Shown here: piece after piece, positions 1 to 6,883 of the stretch
Numbering within the stretch: position 1 is the stretch's first letter
How the letters are laid out: every line of letters starts with the position of its first letter
NCBI RefSeq assembly: GCF_020524025.1
Contig: NZ_JAIVKN010000002.1
Coordinates: 186,001-250,000 of the forward strand
Origin: Halobacillus litoralis
GTDB lineage: Bacteria; Bacillota; Bacilli; Bacillales; Halobacillaceae
DNA length: 64,000 bases
Direction of reading: 5' to 3'
Notes under the pieces: generated by a model
Database searches by the model: none
What the model saw: the letters and a program-made list of their open reading frames with translations, nothing else
Told to the model about the DNA's origin: nothing
Made by a program: the position numbers and the translations under genes

Positions 1-138
1 ATGAAGGGAATTGAGCTGTCGTTGATCTAAATCGATCAGGCGCTGATTTGTCGCTCCGATGATGTGAACGAGCTGCACTATCGTATCTTCCTGCTGTCTT
101 AATCGCTGGTAAATATTGCTGCAGTCTTTACAAGTCAT
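1..138 (-). CDS. Small CxxC protein, partial (3' end outside window)
   Basis: An open frame of 46 codons starts at the ATG complementary to 136-138 and runs off the window edge. It is preceded by a strong AGGAGGTG ribosome binding site. The visible N-terminus reads MTCKDCSNIYQRLRQQ, so it has a CxxC pair at residues 3-6 followed by a polar, probably helical stretch rich in Gln and Leu. I do not recognise the family. It lies downstream of hpf on the same strand, where secA usually follows in Bacillus, but the hpf terminator at 474-506 separates the two transcripts. The CxxC could bind a metal or be redox active; that is inference from the motif only. Confidence 0.6.
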   Translation of the reverse strand, partial: MTCKDCSNIYQRLRQQEDTIVQLVHIIGATNQRLIDLDQRQLNSLH

Positions 139-519
139 ACGTTCACCTCCTATATCTTCTTTTTATACTAGAGAAAACAGAAAAAAACGAATGACGAAAA
201 AGGAAGTTTCGGGCAGGAAATGGATTGTAAATTTTAATTTTCGCCGAGGGAAATTTAAGTTTTCCATAGTGTTCTAATCTTATAAGATTAGTTTCCGAAC
301 TTTTGAGTGAATGTATGAATAAGGACCTGCAGACCGATTTCTTTCAGCATGAAAATAAAGAGGCTCATAGTTTTCAGACACCACACTTAAAGTAAGATGA
401 TTTTGCGTTTGAGAAGTGGGTATGTGGTGAGCTTCCTCAGGCTTTACGCCTTCAAACAAAGCAAAAAAAATAAAAAAAACACCTCTGCCGATGCAGAGGT
501 GTTTTTTTCTATTCCTTTA
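139..519. other. Intergenic region between the CxxC gene and hpf
   Basis: About 380 AT-rich bases. It holds the ribosome binding site of the small CxxC gene at its left end and the hpf terminator at its right end. I see no convincing gene: a short plus-strand frame starting at 397 reads through the hairpin and into hpf antisense, so I rejected it. Confidence 0.6.
474..506 (-). terminator. Terminator of hpf (possibly bidirectional)
   Basis: A hairpin with arms ACACCTCTGC and GCAGAGGTGT around a CGAT loop is flanked by A-runs on the left and a T-run on the right, so it can terminate in both directions. It sits 14 bases past the hpf stop codon. Confidence 0.85.
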
Positions 520-1074
520 TCACGTTTCAATCAAGCCGTAACGGCCGTCGCGACGTTTATAAACAATGTTCGTTTCATCCGTATTCGCATTTGTAAAGAC
601 GAAGAAGTTGTGACCTAACATATCCATTTGAAGGGCCGCTTCTTCACTGTCCATTGGTTTCAAGTCAAAGCGTTTTGTTTTTACAATTTGGACATCTGTA
701 TCATCTTCTTTTGTTTGAACCTGCTGTGCCTCGCGTTCAAGCTCGGCAAATACATATTTCGGAGCACCCTCTTGTCGGAATCGGCGATTCACCTTCGTTT
801 TATGCTTACGAATTTGACGTTCCAATTTATCTACCACAAGATCGATGGCAGCGTATAAATCTGTGTTGTGTTCCTCGGCACGAAGAAGTAGATTCTTCAT
901 TGGAATAGTGACCTCGATTGTCTGCTCATCATTGTAAACACTTAAGTTAACGTGGACCTCAGAAGACGGCGGAGTGTCAAAGTAGCGTTCAAGCTTGCCC
1001 ACCTTTTTCTCCACATATTCTTTAATAGAATCCGTCACTTCCAGGTTTTCACCACGAATATTGTACTGTAGCAT
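520..1074 (-). CDS. hpf: Long-form ribosome hibernation promoting factor HPF
   Basis: The 184-residue protein (YvyD in B. subtilis) binds 30S subunits and dimerises 70S ribosomes into inactive 100S particles in stationary phase. The N-terminal S30AE domain (about residues 1-95) begins MLQYNIRGENLEVTDSIKEY. A charged linker follows. The C-terminal dimerisation domain (about 120-184) ends with the typical FFVFTNA and YGLIE segments. The long form is usual for Firmicutes. I chose the ATG at 1074 because AAAGGAGGA lies 8 bases upstream; a longer frame to 1122 would run into the promoter. It follows the flagellar cluster as in B. subtilis. Overlapping SigB- and SigH-type promoters at 1107-1140 indicate general-stress and stationary-phase expression. 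Confidence 0.95.
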   Translation of the reverse strand: MLQYNIRGENLEVTDSIKEYVEKKVGKLERYFDTPPSSEVHVNLSVYNDEQTIEVTIPMKNLLLRAEEHNTDLYAAIDLVVDKLERQIRKHKTKVNRRFRQEGAPKYVFAELEREAQQVQTKEDDTDVQIVKTKRFDLKPMDSEEAALQMDMLGHNFFVFTNANTDETNIVYKRRDGRYGLIET

Positions 1075-1106
1075 TAGAAGTGTCCTCCTTTCATCTATGT
1101 GTATAT

Positions 1107-1140
1107 ATTCTATCATACCCACGGCCTTTCCTGCATAAAC
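1107..1140 (-). promoter_or_regulatory. Overlapping SigB and SigH promoters of hpf
   Basis: Read on the minus strand, GTTTAT (1135-1140), 14 bases, then GGGTAT (1115-1120) matches the SigB consensus. AGGAAAG (1126-1132), 12 bases, then ATAGAAT (1107-1113) matches the SigH consensus. Dual SigB/SigH control is established for B. subtilis yvyD. The promoters lie 33-66 bases before the hpf start. Assignment is by consensus only. Confidence 0.75.
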
Positions 1141-1343
1141 TTTCTAAATATTTTGTCATTTTTGTGTCGGTAATTGTTGGAATTTGTCCCTTCAGAAAGA
1201 AAAGCAGGTGGAATAAGGAAAAATTCTTGTCGTTTCAGTGATCCTTGGCCCATCCTTTCTCATAACTTGAATCCATTTTATATGAACTTTTTTAATCTTA
1301 TAGATTTCAGGAATCAAATTCCAAATCTATGGTAGATAAGCCC

Positions 1344-1376
1344 AAAAAAGAGCCCAGGCAGCAGCCTGTGCTCTTT
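1344..1376 (-). terminator. Terminator of the wall-binding protein gene
   Basis: On the minus strand an AAAAGAGC arm pairs with GCTCTTTT across an inner CAGG/CCTG stem, followed by a T-run. It lies just past the stop at 1381. Confidence 0.8.
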
Positions 1377-1380
1377 TGAG

Positions 1381-2778
1381 TCACTCATATATCGACCAAA
1401 TGTCTCTTACAACGCCTTCACCGACAGCAGCAGAACCTCCGAAGATTCTATAATAAGTGGTCTGCTTTTGTTCAAGATAGGATTTTATTGCCGGATTAAG
1501 GTGGTCTTTAGGTGTCAACAACAGTGGGTCCTCTACCGAAAAGACAGAACCAGCCAGTGCATCGGCAAAGTTTTTCCCGGTTGCCAGACTGACAGATTGG
1601 GCTTCCATATCAAAATACTCCACCACAGCAAGGGAAGTAGCATAACGATCTTTACCGGAGATACGATCAGCATCCGGCATCTGACGGAACACATCTTCAC
1701 TAATGACACCTGTACCGCCTACAACATAACTTTGGCTATAGTTGCTTAATGCCTCTTCTGTAGCTGCAGGCACCCTCTCTTTATCAGTCAAAAGAATAGG
1801 CATCGTTTGGCCGGCAGCCACAGGAGCTATAGAAAGCGCATCAGGGAAGTTCTTTCCATAGGCTACGACCGCTTTATTTGATGATGGCAGGGTTTCAGCG
1901 ATAGCCGCCGCTGTCTCGTAACGGTTCTTACCGGCTATACGATCAACAGAAAGGCTGAGCTCCTCTTTAAGGTAATCTTCCACATTCTGTGAAACCGCCC
2001 CGGTTCCTCCGAGAATCGTGACATGCTCTGTTTCAAGCTCTGATAACGTGCTCTTTGTAACAGCTGGAAGCGATGCTTTTCTAGTTAATAGAATAGGAGC
2101 ATCCAATTGTTCCGCAAGTGGAGCACCGGCAAGCGCATCAGGGAAGTCCTGTCCGGTCGCCAGGACTACGTTTTCTGATGGATGACGATCAGCATCCAGT
2201 CGTGCGATATTAGCCGCTGTTTCATAACGGTCTTCGCCATAATAACGGTTAATCATCGGTTCTTTTTCATAAATATCTGGAATTAAAGCATACGTCTCTC
2301 CTGTATCCAGGTTTGCTTCATCGGTTGCTTTTATGTAATAAACACCAGGTTCAAGCGTATATAAACCGCCATACCCATATTCATCACTCTGTTCATAATA
2401 CGCATCGACTTCATTGCCATCGCGGTCCATTACGTCTGCATTCATTTCCATTTCTGTAATGAAATCATCATCTACCGCAAAAAACGATAAGTTAAAGTCA
2501 ACCGCCTGATCGCCATTCACTTCCAGTTTATAATAATCCACATCCTGGTCCGTTAAATCACCAAGAACCATTGTTCCAGGTGCCACCTGATTCGCTTGCG
2601 AAGGAGAGTCATTCGGTTCTTCCTCTTCCATACTTTCACTAAGGTGGTCCTGCAGCACAACTTTACTTGAGGTCATCTTTTGTTTTTCTGTTGTTTCTGC
2701 TGAGGCCTGCCCAACAGGAATTGCAAGCAGACTGACAGCCAATAGCGCTGACGCTGCTATTTCGACAGGTTTCTTCAT
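1381..2778 (-). CDS. Secreted protein with PPC domain and three cell-wall-binding repeats
   Basis: 465 residues. A signal peptide (about 1-28, ending near GQASA) is followed by an acidic linker. A pre-peptidase C-terminal (PPC) type beta-sandwich lies at about 45-150 (EEEEPNDSPSQANQV, VDYYKLEV). Three tandem cell wall binding type 2 repeats (Pfam PF04122 type) cover about 180-465, each with an RYETAANIA-like start and FPDALAGAPLA or FADALAGS core. Such repeats anchor Firmicute surface proteins non-covalently; no LPXTG is present. There is no catalytic domain, so it may be an adhesin, inhibitor or scaffold. I chose the ATG at 2778, preceded by GGGGGAAGG and starting directly with MKKPVEIAAS; the frame extends eight codons further. 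It is probably monocistronic, with a TATAAT-like box about 60 bases upstream. Confidence 0.85.
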   Translation of the reverse strand: MKKPVEIAASALLAVSLLAIPVGQASAETTEKQKMTSSKVVLQDHLSESMEEEEPNDSPSQANQVAPGTMVLGDLTDQDVDYYKLEVNGDQAVDFNLSFFAVDDDFITEMEMNADVMDRDGNEVDAYYEQSDEYGYGGLYTLEPGVYYIKATDEANLDTGETYALIPDIYEKEPMINRYYGEDRYETAANIARLDADRHPSENVVLATGQDFPDALAGAPLAEQLDAPILLTRKASLPAVTKSTLSELETEHVTILGGTGAVSQNVEDYLKEELSLSVDRIAGKNRYETAAAIAETLPSSNKAVVAYGKNFPDALSIAPVAAGQTMPILLTDKERVPAATEEALSNYSQSYVVGGTGVISEDVFRQMPDADRISGKDRYATSLAVVEYFDMEAQSVSLATGKNFADALAGSVFSVEDPLLLTPKDHLNPAIKSYLEQKQTTYYRIFGGSAAVGEGVVRDIWSIYE

Positions 2779-3000
2779 CCTACCTTCCCCCTTGGTTATC
2801 ATTAAATCGTTTACACGTTTATTCTCTTACACTGTCGGATTATATAGAAAATTCCGTTTGAAATCTACCTTTCATAGGAAATACCCTAATCTTCTAAACG
2901 AACTTTGTTTTCTATTACTCCGTTAAAGGCTGGTGGTTACAAATTTCAATCTTTGAGGCGCTTCTCTTAGCTTAATTTAATTGGAGGAGTCACACACACA

Positions 3001-3123
3001 TATGGTGGGTTGGAAAACGGCGAGACTCCTGTGAGATTAGCATGATCAGTGAGATTCCAGAAGGCAAAGCTGAGGAATCTCACCACATGCACACGGAAAG
3101 CGAGCCGTTTCCCGGCCACCATA
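3001..3123 (+). repeat. Inverted-repeat element, copy F (degenerate interior)
   Basis: The ends TATGGTGG and CCACCATA are complementary. The basal stem is AAACGGC paired with GCCGTTT, next to the family blocks GAGACTCC and GGAAAGCGAG. The interior has diverged from copies A and B but keeps GCTGAGGAATCTCACC, comparable to their GAGGAGGCTTGCC. See the finding on the repeat family. Confidence 0.75.
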
Positions 3124-3171
3124 TCCTCAATAAGGGAGCTTGTATGAAATCTCATTAGAGAGATGCTTTTC

Positions 3172-3201
3172 AAAAAAAAGAAGCATCTATAGACGCCTCT
3201 T
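3172..3201 (-). terminator. Terminator at the end of the fliDST transcript
   Basis: On the minus strand GAGGCGTC pairs with GATGCTTC over a TATA loop, directly followed by eight T. It starts at the stop of the 3203-3586 gene. Confidence 0.75.
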
Positions 3202-3202
3202 G

Positions 3203-3586
3203 TTAGTGTGCGATGTAAGGCTTCACAAACGCCTCAACCCGCGCTTTCCAGCTCTTATAAGCAGGGATAACCTTTTCAACAAGTAACTGTTTCTTCTCTT
3301 CATTTGACTCAAAGCTGAACCAGCCTTGAAGCATTTGGACAATCTCATGAAAATCAGTAATTAAAACTTGGACTTCTTCTCTTTCTTCAAATAAGTCTGC
3401 CATTTGGTCATGGCTTCGACTTACCTGCTCCAGAGCAAGGAGCAGATCCTGGAACACCTGTGCCGTTTGGGGAGGTGCCTGTTCCGCTATTTTATTTTCC
3501 AAGTAAATAAGCGCCTCGCTGATTGTTTTCAACAGCTCGTCATACTGTTCAAGCATGTGATGCTGTTCTGAAGTTAGTACGGACAA
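3203..3586 (-). CDS. Small helical protein at the end of the flagellar filament operon
   Basis: 127 residues, no signal peptide or membrane segment, almost wholly predicted alpha-helical by its heptad-like Leu/Ile spacing (LLKTISEALIYLENKI, LLLALEQVS, VLITDFHEIVQML). I do not recognise a named family. It starts 13 bases after fliT ends and is followed by the operon terminator, so it is co-transcribed with fliD-fliS-fliT. Small helical proteins here are often export chaperones, and chaperone-like packing is a reasonable but unproven inference. The acidic N-terminal half is typical of this halophilic genome. Confidence 0.75.
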   Translation of the reverse strand: MSVLTSEQHHMLEQYDELLKTISEALIYLENKIAEQAPPQTAQVFQDLLLALEQVSRSHDQMADLFEEREEVQVLITDFHEIVQMLQGWFSFESNEEKKQLLVEKVIPAYKSWKARVEAFVKPYIAH

Positions 3587-3599
3587 ATAATCACCTATT

Positions 3600-3953
3600 C
3601 TATTTTTTATGGTCTACATACATACCATCATACGTGGACACACTTTTGTATGGATTCACATACCGCTGTTTCGTGGATGGTTGTTTTTTCACATTGCGGA
3701 TATCCTTTTTCAAGTCTACCATAATCAGCCCGAGTTTCTGATTGATTTGCAAATCCATTTCTTTTACCTTTTGAATCACCGCTCTCTGCTCATCATGTTC
3801 GGGTTGAGGGAGGACCTCCAGTAACTCTTCCCTATTTGCTAGAAGGTTAGTTATCCTATTAATAATATCCGTTCGATTTTTCTCTGTCACAGGTTGATGG
3901 ATAACTTCATTCAGTTCCTCAGTAACGGTTAAAAATTCGTTCCACGCTGTCAC
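3600..3953 (-). CDS. fliT: Flagellar protein FliT (FliD export chaperone)
   Basis: 117 residues, helical, in the position of fliT directly after fliS. In Bacillus FliT is the chaperone of the filament cap FliD; the sequence itself is poorly conserved and the call rests largely on position, size and helical character. The start is GTG at 3953, sharing its region with the fliS stop (TAGTG), so translation is probably coupled. AAGGCGG lies about 9 bases upstream. The C-terminus is basic and polar (KKQPSTKQRYVNPYKS). Confidence 0.8.
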   Translation of the reverse strand: MTAWNEFLTVTEELNEVIHQPVTEKNRTDIINRITNLLANREELLEVLPQPEHDEQRAVIQKVKEMDLQINQKLGLIMVDLKKDIRNVKKQPSTKQRYVNPYKSVSTYDGMYVDHKK

Positions 3954-4342
3954 TACGCATTGCCGCCTTGTCCGTACTGTGTCTTACGTGTCTGTAGAAT
4001 CACCTGTTTCCACGTGTCACGGAATTCTTCCACCAACCCCTGTACTTCATCCAGGATGGCCGGATCGTTTTTTGTATTCGCTTCAATCAGACGGCGGTTC
4101 ATATAATCATAAAGCGGAAGGATCTGTTGACTGATCTCATACTGCTGATCCATGGTCACCATCAGCTCCTGGATGATTTTCTGAGCTTTTTGGATGTTTG
4201 TATTTTTCTTTTCAATTTCATTGTTTTCCATCGCTTTTTTAGCCGCTTTGGTGAACTTAATGCAGCCATTATAAAGCATTAAGGTCAGTTCACCTGGTGA
4301 AGCTGTTTCGACTGTGTTGTTTTGATACGCTTGAATAGACAT
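3953..4342 (-). CDS. fliS: Flagellin export chaperone FliS
   Basis: 129 residues. The N-terminus MSIQAYQNNTVETASPGELT and the LMLYNGCIKFTKAAKKAM helix are diagnostic of FliS, a four-helix bundle that wraps the flagellin C-terminal D0 region in the cytosol and delivers it to the export gate. In B. subtilis FliS also takes part in the FliW-CsrA-flagellin homeostasis circuit. The start has AAAGGAG 8-10 bases upstream. It lies between fliD and fliT in the usual order. Its client here is unusual: the flagellin C-terminal region carries an 8-residue duplication. Confidence 0.95.
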   Translation of the reverse strand: MSIQAYQNNTVETASPGELTLMLYNGCIKFTKAAKKAMENNEIEKKNTNIQKAQKIIQELMVTMDQQYEISQQILPLYDYMNRRLIEANTKNDPAILDEVQGLVEEFRDTWKQVILQTRKTQYGQGGNA

Positions 4343-4367
4343 ACGTGTAACGCTCCTTTAATCCCAT

Positions 4368-5912
4368 TTATCCACTGAAGTTCTGCATAATAAAAGCCGA
4401 CTGAGAGTTCATCCGTTGAAGAGCTTTCTCCATCGCCCCAAACTCACGCCAGTAGCGGTCTTCGATATTATTTAAACGATCCTGAAACGAATCCATCGCA
4501 TCATCTAAATCATCAATCCGGTTCCCAAGGATAAAGTTATTATCAAGGGAGGTGGACTTTCCGGCTTTTTGTTCAATCGATTTCACCGTTTCCTGAATGG
4601 AGGTTTCCAATCTTCTTGCAATGCCCGGCTGTTCATCAGTTCCTGAGAAAAGCTGATGAACAGATTCTGGATCTTCTCTAAGAGCTTTGCGAAGATCTGT
4701 TTCTGTAATGGTCAGCTTTCCTGCGTCGCGGTAGTTGGAAGAGGAGGTAATGCCGATTTCAGACATCATCGTAAAATTCCCAGTGTTTTGAACAGGCGTA
4801 TACCAGTTCTCACGCATTTTAACCAACGCACCTTCGACTACTGAATCGTTACGCAGCAAGCCGCTTTTCGCCTTTTCATCCCACAGCTCAATCTCCCGCT
4901 CTTCCATATCTTCTTTCTGCTTATCCGTAAGCGGAGAGAAATCGCGGTACTTTTTCTCTTGTACTTTTCCATTCAAGTCTTCAATGATCTTATTATACTT
5001 ATCTACAAATTCAACGATCTTATCAAGCGCATCATCAACGTTGTTGGACACACTTAGTTTTACGTTCCCGTCTGTTACATCATTAAAGTTAAACGTTACA
5101 CCGTTTAACGTGTAGTTGTTTGAATGTGAGCTGATTTTAAGTCCGTTATTATAGGTGAACTCTGCATCCTGCCCACCCTTTTCATTCAGCTTCCATGTTC
5201 CTGAAGAATTGTCCCCATTCTTGATTCCAAGTGTAGTCGCCAAAAATTCTGCACTGCCGTCAAAGCCGATTTCCGCACCGAGAAATTCATTTTCATCCTG
5301 ATTAAAGTTCCCGGTGACCGTTCGTTCCATCATCACCTTGTCTGCGCTTTCATCATAAAACGCGCGGACACCTAAATCAGAATCACTGATCTCAGAAAGA
5401 ATATCATTGAGCGACTTATCCCCCGTCACATCAAACGACTGCGTATTCTTTGTACCATCTTCATTGTACGTAGTAATGGAGAACGTTTCGCCAAGAGTAA
5501 GGTTATTTTTTAAGTTGCCCTGCTGTGTACTGAGATCTGCATCAGGATCAAAAATCGCCCCATCCTTGGTGAGGGTTGTTTCACTAAAGTTATAAGCCGA
5601 AGTCGCGAGCTTCTCGACACTCAGCGTATAGTCACCGTTCCCAGCTGCTGAACTAGCCGTAGCTGAAACGGCATCCGTTGATGAAGAGACACTTTTTGAG
5701 TTGTATGTACGCTCAAGTTTCATATCAAAAGCAAGCGTATCAAGCTCGCCCAGCTGCTTATTCACATCGCGGTACGCATCACGCTGCCACGTTAACCACT
5801 CTTTATCCTGCTCCATTTTATTGAGTGGCTGTCGTTCCGCTTTCATTAGATCACTGACGATCTGGTCTATATCCATACCGGAGGCCAGCCCTCCGATCCG
5901 CATATCACTCAT
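4368..5912 (-). CDS. fliD: Flagellar filament cap protein FliD (HAP2)
   Basis: 514 residues, similar in size to Bacillus FliD. It forms the distal cap under which flagellin subunits fold. The N-terminal FliD_N region (MSDMRIGGLASGMDIDQIVS, about 1-100) and the C-terminal FliD_C helical region (about 260-500) are recognisable, the latter ending in a coiled coil (ERYWREF-like, MEKALQRMNSQSAFI). The middle is variable and Asn/Asp rich. It starts 12 bases after flaG and is followed by fliS after 25 bases, so flaG-fliD-fliS-fliT form one transcript behind the SigD promoter at 6302-6328. Confidence 0.95.
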   Translation of the reverse strand: MSDMRIGGLASGMDIDQIVSDLMKAERQPLNKMEQDKEWLTWQRDAYRDVNKQLGELDTLAFDMKLERTYNSKSVSSSTDAVSATASSAAGNGDYTLSVEKLATSAYNFSETTLTKDGAIFDPDADLSTQQGNLKNNLTLGETFSITTYNEDGTKNTQSFDVTGDKSLNDILSEISDSDLGVRAFYDESADKVMMERTVTGNFNQDENEFLGAEIGFDGSAEFLATTLGIKNGDNSSGTWKLNEKGGQDAEFTYNNGLKISSHSNNYTLNGVTFNFNDVTDGNVKLSVSNNVDDALDKIVEFVDKYNKIIEDLNGKVQEKKYRDFSPLTDKQKEDMEEREIELWDEKAKSGLLRNDSVVEGALVKMRENWYTPVQNTGNFTMMSEIGITSSSNYRDAGKLTITETDLRKALREDPESVHQLFSGTDEQPGIARRLETSIQETVKSIEQKAGKSTSLDNNFILGNRIDDLDDAMDSFQDRLNNIEDRYWREFGAMEKALQRMNSQSAFIMQNFSG

Positions 5913-5924
5913 GTTATCACCCGC

Positions 5925-6266
5925 TTATATTTTCTGGTCGACCATTATTCCAATCGATTCTTCAATAGACGCATATAAATCCAGCATCTTCTTAGGAGGT
6001 ATTTCTTTTACCACTTCATTCGTATCGTTATTAACAACGGTAACGTAGTACTCGCCAAGTTTGTCATGAAACTGAAATCGTAACGATGTTTTAAGAGATT
6101 CCAAGATGGTATTCATGCTGTCAGTTATCTGCTGAATCTTTTCATTGGAAGGCTTATATGTAGAACTGTCTTCTCTTACTAGTTTCTCCTGAACAGATGT
6201 CACTGCATCAAGTTGTCCTGTATTTCTCTGCAGAAGCTGTGAGTGGGCTAAATGACCGACATTCAC
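5925..6266 (-). CDS. flaG: FlaG family flagellar protein
   Basis: About 113 residues. The C-terminal half (LRFQFHDKLGEYYVTVVNND, then VKEIPPKKMLDLYASI) is the conserved FlaG signature (YvyC in B. subtilis). FlaG influences filament length and cap assembly, but its exact role is not settled. The start is uncertain: the frame opens with TTG codons immediately after GAGGAG, and GTG at 6266, 9 bases from that ribosome binding site, is the best spaced. It is the first gene of the fliD transcript. Confidence 0.9.
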   Translation of the reverse strand: MNVGHLAHSQLLQRNTGQLDAVTSVQEKLVREDSSTYKPSNEKIQQITDSMNTILESLKTSLRFQFHDKLGEYYVTVVNNDTNEVVKEIPPKKMLDLYASIEESIGIMVDQKI

Positions 6267-6301
6267 CTTCAACAACTCCTCTAAAGTATTCGTTTGCTTT
6301 T

Positions 6302-6328
6302 ATATCGGTTGGATAGGAAGGAATATTA
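6302..6328 (-). promoter_or_regulatory. SigD promoter of flaG-fliD-fliS-fliT
   Basis: Minus strand TAAT (6325-6328), 15 bases, then ACCGATAT (6302-6309), against the SigD consensus TAAA-N15-GCCGATAT. It lies about 36 bases before the flaG start. Confidence 0.75.
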
Positions 6329-6429
6329 AGCAGATCATGATTGTGATTTATTTCCATAGGTTCTGTTAAAGTCTGATGTTTCTTAAAAAATGGTTCTCTA
6401 TAATCCCGACTTCTATAGAACCAGCTTTA

Positions 6430-6564
6430 GGGGGCTAGGGTTGGATAGGAAATAACTCGCTTTCCTACGGGGGAACTGGCAAGCCTCCTCGGTCGTTAGC
6501 ACTCCCTGCGGGGTCTTCCCTAGCTCCTTCTCCCACGGGAGTCTCGTCATTTCCCATCCACCCC
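6430..6564 (-). repeat. Inverted-repeat element, copy A
   Basis: About 135 bases with complementary ends (GGTTGGATAGGAAAT against ATTTCCCATCCACC). On the minus strand it carries GAGACTCC near one end and GGAAAGCGAG near the other, with an inner CTCCCGTGGGAG hairpin and GAGGAGGCTTGCC. It is roughly 90% identical by eye to copy B at 10142-10267, in the opposite orientation. Confidence 0.9.
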
Positions 6565-6841
6565 ATCTTTACTTCACCTGAACGGACCAATTTATAACGG
6601 GAGAGCGTCACTAATAATGTGAATATTTATTTTACAGATTTTGTGGGCAGATGTAGACTTTAGATAAATCTACTACTACAAAAGGAAAACACATGTAATT
6701 TTGAGAAGTTTATATGTCATAGGCCAAGCGTAGCCCTGGAATTGCAACAAACAACTCAAAACAGAGTTTTACGTAACCATCTCCATTCATCTACAAACCT
6801 AAAATAACAACACTAGGCTTTAACAAAGCCATTCCATAAAA

Positions 6842-6872
6842 AAAGAGACTTCAGAAAACTGAAGTCTCTTTG
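6842..6872 (-). terminator. Terminator of hag
   Basis: Minus strand hairpin AGAGACTTCAG paired with CTGAAGTCTCT, followed by a T-run. It starts 12 bases past the second-exon stop of hag, which supports exon 2 as part of the flagellin transcript. Confidence 0.9.
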
Positions 6873-6883
6873 AATAGATTCTA

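Larger units (their letters stand above)
1075..1380. other. Intergenic region upstream of hpf
   Basis: About 300 bases containing the hpf leader and promoters at the left and the terminator of the wall-binding protein gene at the right. Nothing else is recognisable between about 1145 and 1340. Confidence 0.6.
2779..3202. other. Intergenic region holding repeat copy F and a terminator
   Basis: About 420 bases. The left part (to about 2860) is the promoter region of the wall-binding protein gene. Positions 3001-3123 are a degenerate member of the inverted-repeat family. Positions 3172-3201 are the terminator of the flagellar operon. A 68-codon minus-strand frame here lies almost wholly inside the repeat and is not credible as a gene. 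Confidence 0.7.
6267..6883. other. Intergenic region between hag and flaG
   Basis: About 620 bases. It contains the SigD promoter of flaG (6302-6328), repeat copy A (6430-6564) and the hag terminator (6842-6872). The stretch 6565-6840 is AT-rich and I see nothing further in it. Confidence 0.7.

Noticed and set aside
397-618. 73-codon plus-strand frame over the hpf terminator
   Set aside because: It runs through the hairpin and antisense to hpf, without a ribosome binding site.
2967-3173. 68-codon minus-strand open frame
   Set aside because: It is almost wholly within repeat copy F, with no ribosome binding site; low-complexity translation.
6430-6564. Repeat copy A as a simple transcription terminator
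   Set aside because: There is no T-run at either end, the element is over 130 bases with internal conserved blocks, and hag already has its own terminator at 6842-6872.
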